Below, piece after piece: positions 1 to 6,726 of a DNA stretch of 8,069 bases; positions within the stretch are counted from its first letter, which is position 1; each line of letters opens with the position of its first letter. This DNA comes from Dehalococcoidia bacterium. GTDB lineage: Bacteria; Chloroflexota; Dehalococcoidia; SZUA-161. The stretch is from assembly GCA_004376205.1 (NCBI GenBank), contig SOKG01000236.1, forward strand, positions 1 through 8,069. Reading direction: 5' to 3'. The notes beneath the pieces are model-generated. The model saw nothing but the letters and a program-made list of their open reading frames with translations. It did no database searches and was not told the DNA's origin. Position numbers and translations under genes: made by a program.

Positions 1-274
1 GAGGCTCGGGAGGTTGGACATCGTAGTGATTGTAGAAGAGGAGGGTTGTTGGTGAGCCTCCGCTGACTTCGCCGTAGATCAGGTGATATCCACCACCTGG
101 GTTGGGCAAAATCCGGGCATTGATGTCATACTCCTGCATCATTTGAACCAAAAGCTGCACCGTCTCCGCCATGCCCACGCCCTGAGCGCTGATACCAGGC
201 TGGCGGCAAAGTCGCTTCAGGTCCTCAACAGCCTCTTGCCAGTGGTCATCTATGTAGTCATAAATCTCTTGCAT
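1..274 (-). CDS. M20-family metallopeptidase, N-terminal 91 residues (partial)
   Basis: The frame is open from an ATG at 274 to the left edge. The start is preceded by GGGGGA six bases upstream, an acceptable ribosome binding site. The first 30 residues form a helical segment ending in CRQPGISAQGVGM, which resembles the conserved 'xxIPSVSAxGEGM' region near the N-terminus of M20 dipeptidases. Residues 81-90 read YNHYDVQPPE, matching the family's GHYDVQPxEP motif. His83 would be the first zinc ligand and Asp85 the catalytic-site aspartate. Family members hydrolyse dipeptides or N-acyl amino acids using two zinc ions in the cytoplasm. The residual zinc ligands, the dimerisation domain and the C-terminus lie outside the window, so the exact substrate class (dipeptidase, ArgE/DapE or carboxypeptidase type) cannot be decided. 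The HYDVQP form favours the dipeptidase branch. The gene lies downstream of dinG on the same strand but behind a 221-nt repeat-bearing gap, so co-transcription is doubtful. Confidence 0.85.
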   Translation of the reverse strand, partial: MQEIYDYIDDHWQEAVEDLKRLCRQPGISAQGVGMAETVQLLVQMMQEYDINARILPNPGGGYHLIYGEVSGGSPTTLLFYNHYDVQPPEP

Positions 275-322
275 TAGAGTTCCCCCAGTGAGTTAGTGCG
301 AGATAAAAAAGGAGTAAGCGTT

Positions 323-465
323 CAGCCGTCAGCTTTCAGCTCTCAGCAAAGCCCAGGAGCTGCGACCCTGTTCGAGTTTTTAGGGTTCTAGGTTCTAAGT
401 TCAAGGTTAACCTAGAACGTAGAACTTAGAACATTTCCTAAGCTGAGCGCTGAGTGCTGATAGCT
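323..465. repeat. Outer inverted repeat built of 7-nt units (nnTCAGC)
   Basis: The left arm (323-347) is a run of 7-nt units, CAGCCGT, CAGCTTT, CAGCTCT and CAGC. The right arm (442-465) holds GCTGAGC, GCTGAGT, GCTGATA and GCT, which is the same unit inverted. Each arm therefore carries about three copies of a degenerate nnTCAGC heptad in opposite orientation. They enclose about 94 nt that contain a second, different heptad palindrome. The whole unit fills the gap between dinG (ends 496) and the M20 peptidase (starts 274). It contains no credible ORF. It could act as a cruciform or RNA hairpin insulating the two genes, or be a copy of a dispersed intergenic element. Neither strand shows a T-run placed as in a normal terminator, apart from six T residues (minus strand, 305-310) beyond the outer arm. 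Confidence 0.7.
385..432. repeat. Inner heptad palindrome (GTTCTAG units around GTTAAC)
   Basis: Three direct heptads, GTTCTAG, GTTCTAA and GTTCAAG (385-405), lead into the perfect hexamer palindrome GTTAAC (406-411). Three inverted heptads follow, CTAGAAC, GTAGAAC and TTAGAAC (412-432). The two 21-nt arms pair with one mismatch per heptad, giving a 48-bp dyad with strict 7-nt periodicity. It sits inside the outer nnTCAGC inverted repeat. The function is unknown: it could fold as a long hairpin on either RNA strand or bind a protein to multiple phased sites. Confidence 0.8.
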
Positions 466-495
466 AAACACTTGCGAGCCACCACAGCCTTTGGG

Positions 496-3336
496 TCATT
501 CATTCTGATCCCTACCAAGCCACCTCGCTACTCTGGACGGCAGCTCTCGTGATGAGCCTCTGACGACGTTGCACAGCGGTATCGAATCGAGGAAGGCTGA
601 ACCATAACGCTTGGTCTGGAGACGCTTGTCGAATATAACCAAAACACCCCGGTCGTTCTTGCTGCGGATAAGACGGCCAAACCCCTGCTTAAAACGAATT
701 GCAGCTTGGGGAATGGCATACTGATTGAAAGGATCGTCAAACAGACCGGAGCGGGCAGCGAAGAGTGGTTCTGTGGGCACGTTGAACGGCAGCCTGGCGA
801 TGACCAATACGCTGAGCGCATCACCAACAACGTCGATCCCCTCCCAGAAGCTAGCAGTGCCCAGAAGTACGGTCTCGGGGTTCGCCTTCAAAGTGGCTTG
901 AAGCTGCTTCGGCGAGCCATCCACCCACTGGCCCAATACCAGAATACCTTCTTCCTCCAAAGGACCTTGAATGGCAGCCTGGGTAGTCCTCAATGCAGCG
1001 TGCGAGGTAAACAGGACCAGGGTTCGTCCGCGGCAGGTGCGGCAAAGCTCGATCAGCACCCTCTCCAATGCCTGTTGATAGCCCGTGCTACCTGGATCGG
1101 CAATATCGGAGGGCAGGTAAATCATCGTCGACGTCAGGTAGTCGAAGGGCGCTCCCAACAAGAGCTCGCTAGCATACTCCAGACCCAGTCTACCCTTAAT
1201 GTACTCAAAAGTGCCTTCAGTGCTCAGGGTAGCGCCGCTCAGGACGACGCAGTCCTTGGTGGAGAAGAGCGATTTTTCCAAGACTCTGGCCACACTAAGT
1301 GGGGCGATGTGTAGCTCAACTGCATTGGTCTGGCCGCCGATAGCAGCCCAGTAGATGCTATCCGCTTCGGGATGAGACACCAGGGAATCTATCTGCTGGC
1401 GCAATTCATCGTTGCGGCAGAAGAGAGAGGAAAGCTCCAGCATCAGGTAATCGTAGTCCCAGACCTTGTTATCCGCCAGGTCCTCCAGGCCGAGGTAAAG
1501 CCGATCTAGATCATTGGCGATATCCCTGAGTGCCAAATTCAGGTCCTCCCAAGCAATCTCTACCTTCGACCAGCCTGGCTGTGTTCGCTTGGCCTGGGTC
1601 AGGAGCAAGTAACGGTCATATCCCCCTTCATCAGCGGTGCGCCTTTCAATAAAGTCACGAACTCTGTCCAAGAATTGGGAAACACGAAGCTGTGCCTTGT
1701 CAACATGGCTGCCTAGAGACTCGGCGAGGTGTTTCAATTGCCTCTGCCTGGACAGAGCTACAGAGCTGCTGCGGAAGCAGTCATCGAGCCAGGCAAGAAG
1801 CCCTGTCCAGCGCTGCCCCTCCATCTCTTGCTTGAATCGGTTGAGGTAACTGAACAGATCCCACTGTGTAACCTGGGAGCCGAGCTGATTGGTTGCTTCA
1901 TCCTCAAGGTGATGGGCCTCATCAATAATCAGGTGGTCATGGGGAGGCAGAATCTTAGCATCGGCAGCCATGTCGGACAGGAGCAGCGCATGGTTGACCA
2001 CGATAAGATGAGCGTTTTCAGCAGCATGACGTGCCTGGTAGAGAAAACAGGTACCACGCTGGCGATGAGGGCACTGCCCTTCTTGGCGCTCATCGAATTG
2101 AGAGCAGAGCTTGTTCCAGGCGTAAAGCTCGCTGCCGCCGAGGTTAAGTTCAGCGCGGTCACCAGTTTCTGTCTCTAGCAGCCATACCATGATGCGGGCA
2201 AGGAGCTTAGCTTCGTCGAGAGACAACCCGTAGGTTGCCCGTAGTATCTCATACTTCTTCAGGCAGAGGTAATTAGCTCGGCCCTTTAACTGGACCACTC
2301 TCAGGTTCTTCACCGGGAGATTCCGCCATAGCTCTAACGCTTGCAGCAGATCTGGAATATCCTTGCCGATTAGCTGCTCTTGCAGATTTATCGTGTTGGT
2401 GGAAATGACCACAGGAACACCATTTTCCAAAGCGAAGAAGATCGAGGGTAGGAGATAGGCAATGGACTTGCCGGTGCCTGTGCCTGCTTCAACGATAAGA
2501 TGCTCGTTATTGTTCAGCGCCTGAGCTACTGCCTCCATCATGCGAACCTGGCCAGGGCGATGCTCATAGCCAGACAGAGCCCGGGCCAGTATTCCGTCAG
2601 GTTCGAGCATGTTGCGCAGACTGCCTATGTCAAGAGGAGTTCTCTCAAGATGAGCGGCTAGCGGCTGTTCACCATCTTCTCCCCAGATAGTTACCTTATC
2701 TCCACCTGCTGAGGGTATTGCGCTGTCGACAGCCGAGAAGGCTGTTTTCGCCTTCAGCTCTACAACCTCTCGGAGAAAGTGAACAAGTTCCCAGTCCGCT
2801 CTCTCAGCTAGATGGACCAAGTTCTCAATGGTAGCAAGATCGAGTTGAAGGGCGCGGTCGATGAGCGCAACAAAAAGGTCTTTCGTCGCCATGGCATCAG
2901 GCAGGGCGCGGTGCTGTGGAAGGGAGAGCCCAAGATGTTTTGCCAATGATGAAAGGCTGTAATCGGATTGCTGAAAAAGGAAAACGGTTGCCAGTTCATG
3001 GGTATCATATACGGCATTGGTCGGCTTGATACCTTTTTGTGCCAGGAAGCTCAGGTCGAAGGAGATGTTGTGCCCCACGATAGGACAGCCCTCGATGAAG
3101 GAGCGAAGCCCATCAGCAAGCTCTGAGAACACGGGGGCAGCATCTAATTGAGACTGCTCAATGCCACAGAGTACTTGAATACGGTAAGGCACAGCACGCT
3201 GGGGATTGACGAGCGAATGAAAAGTGTCGGTAACCTGATTGTCCTGGAACTTGACAGCGCCTATCTCGATGATGTCATCGATTTCCGGGTTCAGCCCGGT
3301 GGTCTCGAGGTCTAAAGAGACGTAGGTCTGATTCAT
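496..3336 (-). CDS. dinG: DnaQ-DinG fusion: DEDDh exonuclease plus superfamily 2 helicase
   Basis: This 946-residue protein joins a DnaQ-type exonuclease to a DinG/XPD-like helicase, as in the long DinG of Gram-positive bacteria and Chloroflexota. Exonuclease, residues 1-165: DLETTG gives Asp9 and Glu11, ISFDLSFL gives Asp94, and HRALPDA gives His142 and Asp147, so the DEDDh set is complete. Helicase: Walker A AGTGTGKS (284-291), DEAH (472-475), SGATLS (700-705), SFWEGID (829-835) and motif VI QGFGRLIR (884-891). Four cysteines lie between Walker A and DEAH (358, 411, 422, 430), the arrangement of the Fe-S cluster in E. coli DinG and XPD. Staphylococcal DinG, by contrast, is known as a nuclease without such a cluster. 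The expected role is DNA processing during repair or at blocked replication and R-loops. The ATG lies directly before the exonuclease strand, so the start is secure. No Shine-Dalgarno precedes it, and TATAAA at 3343-3348 ends only six bases upstream. The product is cytoplasmic and the gene intact. Confidence 0.95.
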   Translation of the reverse strand: MNQTYVSLDLETTGLNPEIDDIIEIGAVKFQDNQVTDTFHSLVNPQRAVPYRIQVLCGIEQSQLDAAPVFSELADGLRSFIEGCPIVGHNISFDLSFLAQKGIKPTNAVYDTHELATVFLFQQSDYSLSSLAKHLGLSLPQHRALPDAMATKDLFVALIDRALQLDLATIENLVHLAERADWELVHFLREVVELKAKTAFSAVDSAIPSAGGDKVTIWGEDGEQPLAAHLERTPLDIGSLRNMLEPDGILARALSGYEHRPGQVRMMEAVAQALNNNEHLIVEAGTGTGKSIAYLLPSIFFALENGVPVVISTNTINLQEQLIGKDIPDLLQALELWRNLPVKNLRVVQLKGRANYLCLKKYEILRATYGLSLDEAKLLARIMVWLLETETGDRAELNLGGSELYAWNKLCSQFDERQEGQCPHRQRGTCFLYQARHAAENAHLIVVNHALLLSDMAADAKILPPHDHLIIDEAHHLEDEATNQLGSQVTQWDLFSYLNRFKQEMEGQRWTGLLAWLDDCFRSSSVALSRQRQLKHLAESLGSHVDKAQLRVSQFLDRVRDFIERRTADEGGYDRYLLLTQAKRTQPGWSKVEIAWEDLNLALRDIANDLDRLYLGLEDLADNKVWDYDYLMLELSSLFCRNDELRQQIDSLVSHPEADSIYWAAIGGQTNAVELHIAPLSVARVLEKSLFSTKDCVVLSGATLSTEGTFEYIKGRLGLEYASELLLGAPFDYLTSTMIYLPSDIADPGSTGYQQALERVLIELCRTCRGRTLVLFTSHAALRTTQAAIQGPLEEEGILVLGQWVDGSPKQLQATLKANPETVLLGTASFWEGIDVVGDALSVLVIARLPFNVPTEPLFAARSGLFDDPFNQYAIPQAAIRFKQGFGRLIRSKNDRGVLVIFDKRLQTKRYGSAFLDSIPLCNVVRGSSRELPSRVARWLGRDQNE

Positions 3337-3353
3337 GAAGGATTTATACCGTG

Positions 3354-3370
3354 GTTCTAGGGTCTAAGTC
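3354..3370. repeat. Decayed copy of the GTTCTAG heptad array
   Basis: GTTCTAG (3354-3360), GGTCTAA (3361-3367) and GTC follow in 7-nt phase. This matches the first part of the left arm at 385 with one substitution and a truncation. It lies in the 104-nt gap between the membrane-protein gene and dinG, just upstream of the dinG start. No inverted partner is visible here, so it looks like half of an element or its remnant. Confidence 0.45.
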
Positions 3371-3440
3371 GGCAACTAAGCTAAACTATGCGCATATTTT
3401 AACGCTGGCCACTACGAGAGGTCAACCACAACAGACCCTG

Positions 3441-3863
3441 TTAGCGCCAGCTTGCCAGCATTGGCAAAAGCCAGCCAAAGATGCCGGCAAAAGCAATGGT
3501 CGTGATCAAGCCCAGCCAGACCAGCCTTTTTCGAATGAGGAGCAGAATCAGGGTCACCAGCGCCGTAAAACATAAGATAGCGAGGGTGAAGGTAAAATTG
3601 GAGCTGCCCAGCCCTGCATTGGGCGAAGATTCATCAGCCAGTCGATAGAGCAAGCCAGCGATTACTCCGAACAGCGCCCATGAAGGAGGCACAACAATCA
3701 CAAGGAACAGCATAACCGCACCTGGCGACAGGCCCTGGGGCAAGAACTTGCCCAAACGGTCATAGATATCGCGCTTGGAGGCCAATATGTATATCCCCAC
3801 CCCAAGAAAGATCGTCGCCATCAGCAATCCGCAGATTACACCGACTAGGATATCCGTTAACAT
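3441..3863 (-). CDS. Small four-helix membrane protein, function unknown
   Basis: This 140-residue hydrophobic protein has four likely transmembrane segments, at roughly residues 3-28, 48-73, 91-110 and 114-136. Basic residues sit between helices 1 and 2 (KRDIYDR, 30-36) and between helices 3 and 4 (RKR, 111-113), which suggests both termini are outside the cytoplasm under the positive-inside rule. A PP pair at 59-60 probably kinks helix 2. There is no signal-peptidase site, no catalytic motif and no family I can name with confidence. Its ATG overlaps the last 7 nt of ispE with no visible Shine-Dalgarno, so translation is probably coupled to ispE and the protein belongs to the rsmA-ispE operon. 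Position beside ispE could hint at a membrane or isoprenoid-lipid role, but that is only context. No strong intrinsic terminator follows the stop. Confidence 0.75.
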   Translation of the reverse strand: MLTDILVGVICGLLMATIFLGVGIYILASKRDIYDRLGKFLPQGLSPGAVMLFLVIVVPPSWALFGVIAGLLYRLADESSPNAGLGSSNFTFTLAILCFTALVTLILLLIRKRLVWLGLITTIAFAGIFGWLLPMLASWR

Positions 3864-4744
3864 TGTCTATCACGAACAGCTTCTAAAGGGACTGCCTTCA
3901 CAGTACGAACAAGATACCCCTCTAGCCCATCTGCCTCCAGATTACTCAAGATGGTTTTCCCCTGAGCCTCGTCTGGCACCAGAGCAAACAGGGTGGAACC
4001 GGCTCCTGCAAGATGAACGCTCGCGGCCCCTGCCCTCAGGAAGCGCGTACGATAGTGGAAAAGCCTGGGAAAGAAGTCGAAAGCAACCTGCTCAAAGACA
4101 TTGAATAGCAGAGAGTCATTTATACTCTCCCCTTCATGCAGGTGGTCAACTAACCGCTCTGTGGACTGCCCTGAGGTGAAATGGGAGGTGTTTAGCTGCG
4201 AGTAGAGCCGTGCTGTTTTACCGGGAACAGGTTCAATTGCCGGCCTAAGCAACACCATCCACGTTTCCCGTGCTGGTGGAAGGGGGATCACTTTCTCGCC
4301 GCGCCCTTTGGCCAGGACAGTGCCCCCGCAAAGGAAGAAAGGGACATCCGAACCCAGATCGGCTGCCAGTTCCATCAATCTCTGCGGCGGCAGATTAAGT
4401 TGCCAAAGGCGGTTTAGCCCGACCAGGGTGGCGGCGGCATCAGTTGCGCCTGATCCTAGGCCTGCAGCTACAGGAATCTCCTTGGTGAGCCTAATTGAAG
4501 CTCCCTTAAGGCAACCTGTCTCCTCCCTAAGCAGACTGGCCGCTCTAAGTGCCAGGTTATCGGCTGATTGAAGACTGGGAACATTGCAGCTAAGAGCAAG
4601 CGCTTCGCCAGGCTCGAAGGTGAGTGTATCCGCCAGGCTGACGGTCTGAATTACAGTTGCGATCTCATGATAACCATCGGCTCGCTTGGCCAGAGCTTCA
4701 AGCGTCAGATTTATCTTGGCGTATCCGCGGAGTGTCAAACTCAT
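3857..4744 (-). CDS. ispE: 4-diphosphocytidyl-2-C-methyl-D-erythritol kinase
   Basis: This GHMP-family kinase phosphorylates the 2-hydroxyl of CDP-methylerythritol with ATP, the fourth step of the MEP route to isopentenyl diphosphate. The protein has 295 residues, normal for the family. Lys10 (GYAKINL) and Asp133 (GSDVPFF) correspond to the catalytic Lys10/Asp141 pair of the E. coli enzyme. DGYHE (23-27) is the substrate-side motif. The ATP-binding loop is PVAAGLGSGATDAAA (91-105), a variant of the usual GLGGGSSDAAA with Ser98, Ala100 and Thr101. LAGAGSTLF (245-253) is the C-terminal GHMP motif. The ATG overlaps the rsmA stop as ATGA (4741-4744), and only a weak GAGA precedes it, so translational coupling is expected. 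The stop overlaps the downstream membrane-protein gene by 7 nt. Its presence implies isoprenoid synthesis by the MEP pathway rather than mevalonate. No key residue is missing. Confidence 0.97.
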   Translation of the reverse strand: MSLTLRGYAKINLTLEALAKRADGYHEIATVIQTVSLADTLTFEPGEALALSCNVPSLQSADNLALRAASLLREETGCLKGASIRLTKEIPVAAGLGSGATDAAATLVGLNRLWQLNLPPQRLMELAADLGSDVPFFLCGGTVLAKGRGEKVIPLPPARETWMVLLRPAIEPVPGKTARLYSQLNTSHFTSGQSTERLVDHLHEGESINDSLLFNVFEQVAFDFFPRLFHYRTRFLRAGAASVHLAGAGSTLFALVPDEAQGKTILSNLEADGLEGYLVRTVKAVPLEAVRDRQC

Positions 4745-5652
4745 CGTTTATCTCGGCTGGCAAATACGCGATACACCTGGGCCCATTCCTCAAGGGACAA
4801 GGTCTGGGGACGGCGCTGTGGCGCTATGCCAGCTTGCTCCAGAAGTTCGATAACCTCTGGTGTCCCAAGTTGCAGCCCCAGACTCAGAGCATTCCTTAGC
4901 TGCTTCCTGGGGGCGCTGAACCCAGCCTTTACCACCTGGAAGAACCCAGAGGCGTCTGCTACATCTACCGCCGGCCTAGGATAGACATCGATGCGCACTA
5001 TCGCCGACTCAACCTTTGGCTGGGGATAGAAACTCGGCGCGGGCACATAGGCCACAATCGTTGGCTTGCCATAGAGTTGGACGCTAACGCCAAGCAGGCT
5101 CATCCCCCCGGGCTCTGCCACTATGCTTTGCCCCACTTCCTTTTGCACCATCACCACCATCAGGTTGGGCTTGAGTAACGCCTCGAGGAAATGGCGCAGG
5201 GTAGGGGAGGCGATATAGTAGGGGAGATTGGCAACAACCTTGTAACCCTGAACATCGCCTGAAGCTAACGTCTGGGCGCTGACCAGCTCGCCAGGTTCGA
5301 GTTCCAGAATATTGGCATTTAAGACAGTAAGCTGGGGGACCTGGTAAAGTTTTCGGCCCAAGGCTATGGCAAGCTTGGAGTCAACCTCAACAGCGATCAC
5401 CTTCCCCGCTCTTCTCACCAGCTCCTCGGTCAGTATCCCTAGCCCAGGCCCCACCTCCACCACAGTGTCACCAGGCCCGAGCTCGGCTGCGGAGATAATT
5501 GTCTCAAGCACGCTACGGTCGACCAGGAAATGTTGCCCGAGTCCCTTTAGCGCCCTGACGTTGAGACGACGCAACTGACTCTTTGCTTGAGCAAGAGATG
5601 ATCCCTCAAGGTTGCTAAGCCCTCTTCTTGCCCCGGTGCCTTGCTCCCTCAC
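4741..5652 (-). CDS. rsmA: 16S rRNA (adenine1518/1519-N6)-dimethyltransferase
   Basis: RsmA/KsgA uses S-adenosylmethionine to dimethylate two adjacent adenines in the 3'-terminal hairpin of 16S rRNA, a late checkpoint in 30S assembly. Numbered from the chosen GTG at 5652 (303 residues), the motifs are KGLGQHFLVD (36-45), the SAM loop VEVGPGLG (65-72), the acidic AVEVD end of strand 2 (87-91), the catalytic NLPYY (142-146) and the C-terminal FYPQPKVESAIVRI (208-221). I chose this start because GGAGG stands five bases upstream (5658-5662). The frame extends further to another GTG at 5703, which has no ribosome site and lies in the loop of a hairpin, so a 320-residue version is less likely. Even from 5652 about 35 residues precede the KGLGQHFL core, a somewhat long and polar N-terminus. 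The gene overlaps ispE by 4 nt. Conserved function is clear; only the start is uncertain. Confidence 0.96.
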   Translation of the reverse strand: MREQGTGARRGLSNLEGSSLAQAKSQLRRLNVRALKGLGQHFLVDRSVLETIISAAELGPGDTVVEVGPGLGILTEELVRRAGKVIAVEVDSKLAIALGRKLYQVPQLTVLNANILELEPGELVSAQTLASGDVQGYKVVANLPYYIASPTLRHFLEALLKPNLMVVMVQKEVGQSIVAEPGGMSLLGVSVQLYGKPTIVAYVPAPSFYPQPKVESAIVRIDVYPRPAVDVADASGFFQVVKAGFSAPRKQLRNALSLGLQLGTPEVIELLEQAGIAPQRRPQTLSLEEWAQVYRVFASRDKR

Positions 5653-5657
5653 TCTAT

Positions 5658-5662
5658 CCTCC
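5658..5662 (-). promoter_or_regulatory. Ribosome binding site that decides the rsmA start
   Basis: GGAGG on the minus strand stands five bases from GTG at 5652-5650. It is the only good Shine-Dalgarno near the 5' end of rsmA. The upstream GTG at 5703 has none. Confidence 0.6.
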
Positions 5663-5689
5663 GCAGCAAGCGCCCTCTTGAAGAAAGCT

Positions 5690-5731
5690 TTGGGAACAGC
5701 CACTCCGTAATACGTACCCGACTGTTCCCAA
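5690..5731 (-). promoter_or_regulatory. Hairpin in the rsmA leader
   Basis: TTGGGAACAG and CTGTTCCCAA form a perfect 10-bp inverted repeat (5690-5699 and 5722-5731) with a 22-nt loop. It lies in the 99-nt interval between the amidohydrolase stop and the preferred rsmA start. The alternative GTG (5701-5703) is in the loop. On the transcript the stem is followed by AAGCTTTCTTC, only weakly T-rich. The hairpin might be a weak terminator or attenuator closing the upstream pair, or a control element of rsmA, for instance an rRNA-mimicking autoregulatory site. The role is inferred; the symmetry is seen directly. Confidence 0.5.
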
Positions 5732-5751
5732 CTAGCTTAAGCTCCCCGCAC

Positions 5752-6666
5752 TTATAGGCTAAAGACCCTGATCGCGTTCTCACGCATGATCATTCTCTTG
5801 GCCTCATCACTCAGAGGCAGTGCCAAGAACTGCTCCTTGAAGGCCTTAAGACCCATGTTGTTGGTACCAAACAGGGTCTTCTCCTGACCTGCCCAGAATT
5901 GCATAAAGATGAGCAACTCTGGATGGAGCTTGGGCAAGAGCTTGGGCATCCAGGCGGAGCAGTCGCAGTAGACATTGGGATGCTTCCAGGCCATACATAC
6001 CAGCTCGTTAACCCAGGGCCAGCCGGTGTGAGACCCGATGATGGTAAGCCCCGGGAAGTCCAAGGCCACCTCGTCGAGGTATATAGGGTGCCCTGGCCAG
6101 GTGGGGAAAAGCTCCGCTGCGTGCCCGGTCTGCATCCCGACGGGTATCCCTAGCTCGCTGCACTTGGCATAACAGGGGTAGAGCCTCTTATCGTTAAGGG
6201 GCACGCCAAAGGTAAGGGAGTGGAAATAGCAATACTTGGCACCGTATTCCTTGACTCCCCTTTCCATCTCCTCCAGGCTTTCCTCGATGCGATAGGGATT
6301 GTAACCAACAGCAGGTATTAACCGATCGGGGTAATCCTTTATGTGCTCGTAGACCTCTTCAGGCTTGTAATCCCAGATCAGCTTCTTATCCCAGTGAGAC
6401 CACATCTTGACCGCAGGGATAAAGACCTTGTCGTAGCCGACTTCATCCATCTGAGCCACGAATTCCTCTGTGGTAGGAATAGGAACAGGCAATGGCTCTG
6501 GCAGGTCCTTCATGGTGTCCAGCAGTATATTCTTCGGATGCTCTGACCCAGGGTGCACATGTGACCTCATCATGGTGGCACCCAGGATCTGAAACTCCCT
6601 GCCTGACCATGCAGTAGGATTCCAAAAGGGATAATTCATAATGTCGACCGGCCTGATATCCTCCAC
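5752..6666 (-). CDS. Amidohydrolase-2-fold protein with degenerate metal site
   Basis: This 304-residue protein has the layout of the amidohydrolase-2 (ACMSD-like TIM barrel) family. Recognisable segments are PVDIMNYPFWNP (6-17, where DxHxH is expected), GMQTGHAAE (177-185), YLDEVALDFPGL (196-207), IIGSHTGWPW (209-218), NVYCDCSAW (231-239) and LFGTNN (265-270). Canonical members bind zinc through HxH, a later His, another His and an Asp. Here HxH appears as MNY, the next His as Gln179 and the Asp as Asn269; only His213 is retained. An HVH at 36-38 exists but is not at the usual place. From memory, an uncharacterised subfamily carries similar VGHTGP and FGTNYP signatures, so this is probably a subfamily trait rather than decay. 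The start is a GTG with AAGGAG ten bases upstream. It follows the SDR by 60 nt on the same strand and may share its transcript. Hydrolase, decarboxylase or non-catalytic roles are all possible. Confidence 0.85.
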   Translation of the reverse strand: MEDIRPVDIMNYPFWNPTAWSGREFQILGATMMRSHVHPGSEHPKNILLDTMKDLPEPLPVPIPTTEEFVAQMDEVGYDKVFIPAVKMWSHWDKKLIWDYKPEEVYEHIKDYPDRLIPAVGYNPYRIEESLEEMERGVKEYGAKYCYFHSLTFGVPLNDKRLYPCYAKCSELGIPVGMQTGHAAELFPTWPGHPIYLDEVALDFPGLTIIGSHTGWPWVNELVCMAWKHPNVYCDCSAWMPKLLPKLHPELLIFMQFWAGQEKTLFGTNNMGLKAFKEQFLALPLSDEAKRMIMRENAIRVFSL

Positions 6667-6726
6667 TTCTGCTTTTCTCCTTTTCCCAGATTTGAGCTGG
6701 TCTGGGTCTCACCCTAAAAGGCACTG

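Noticed and set aside
83..277. 64-residue plus-strand open frame at the left edge
   Set aside because: It is the antisense shadow of the M20 peptidase N-terminus, which has the HYDVQP motif and a ribosome site.
706..1314. 202-residue plus-strand open frame inside dinG
   Set aside because: It is antisense to the conserved helicase motifs of dinG; no independent start signal or recognisable domain.
3404..3451. GCTGGC/GCCAGC inverted repeat downstream of the membrane-protein gene as a terminator
   Set aside because: Only 6 bp with a 36-nt loop and no following T-run; likely chance.
5653..5703. 17-codon upstream extension of rsmA from GTG 5703
   Set aside because: No ribosome site and the start is in a hairpin loop, whereas GTG 5652 has GGAGG at five bases. 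Kept as an alternative, not as the annotation.
5734..5743. AGCTTAAGCT 10-bp palindrome before rsmA
   Set aside because: A short AT/GC palindrome with no repeat elsewhere and no promoter alignment; not strong enough to call an operator.
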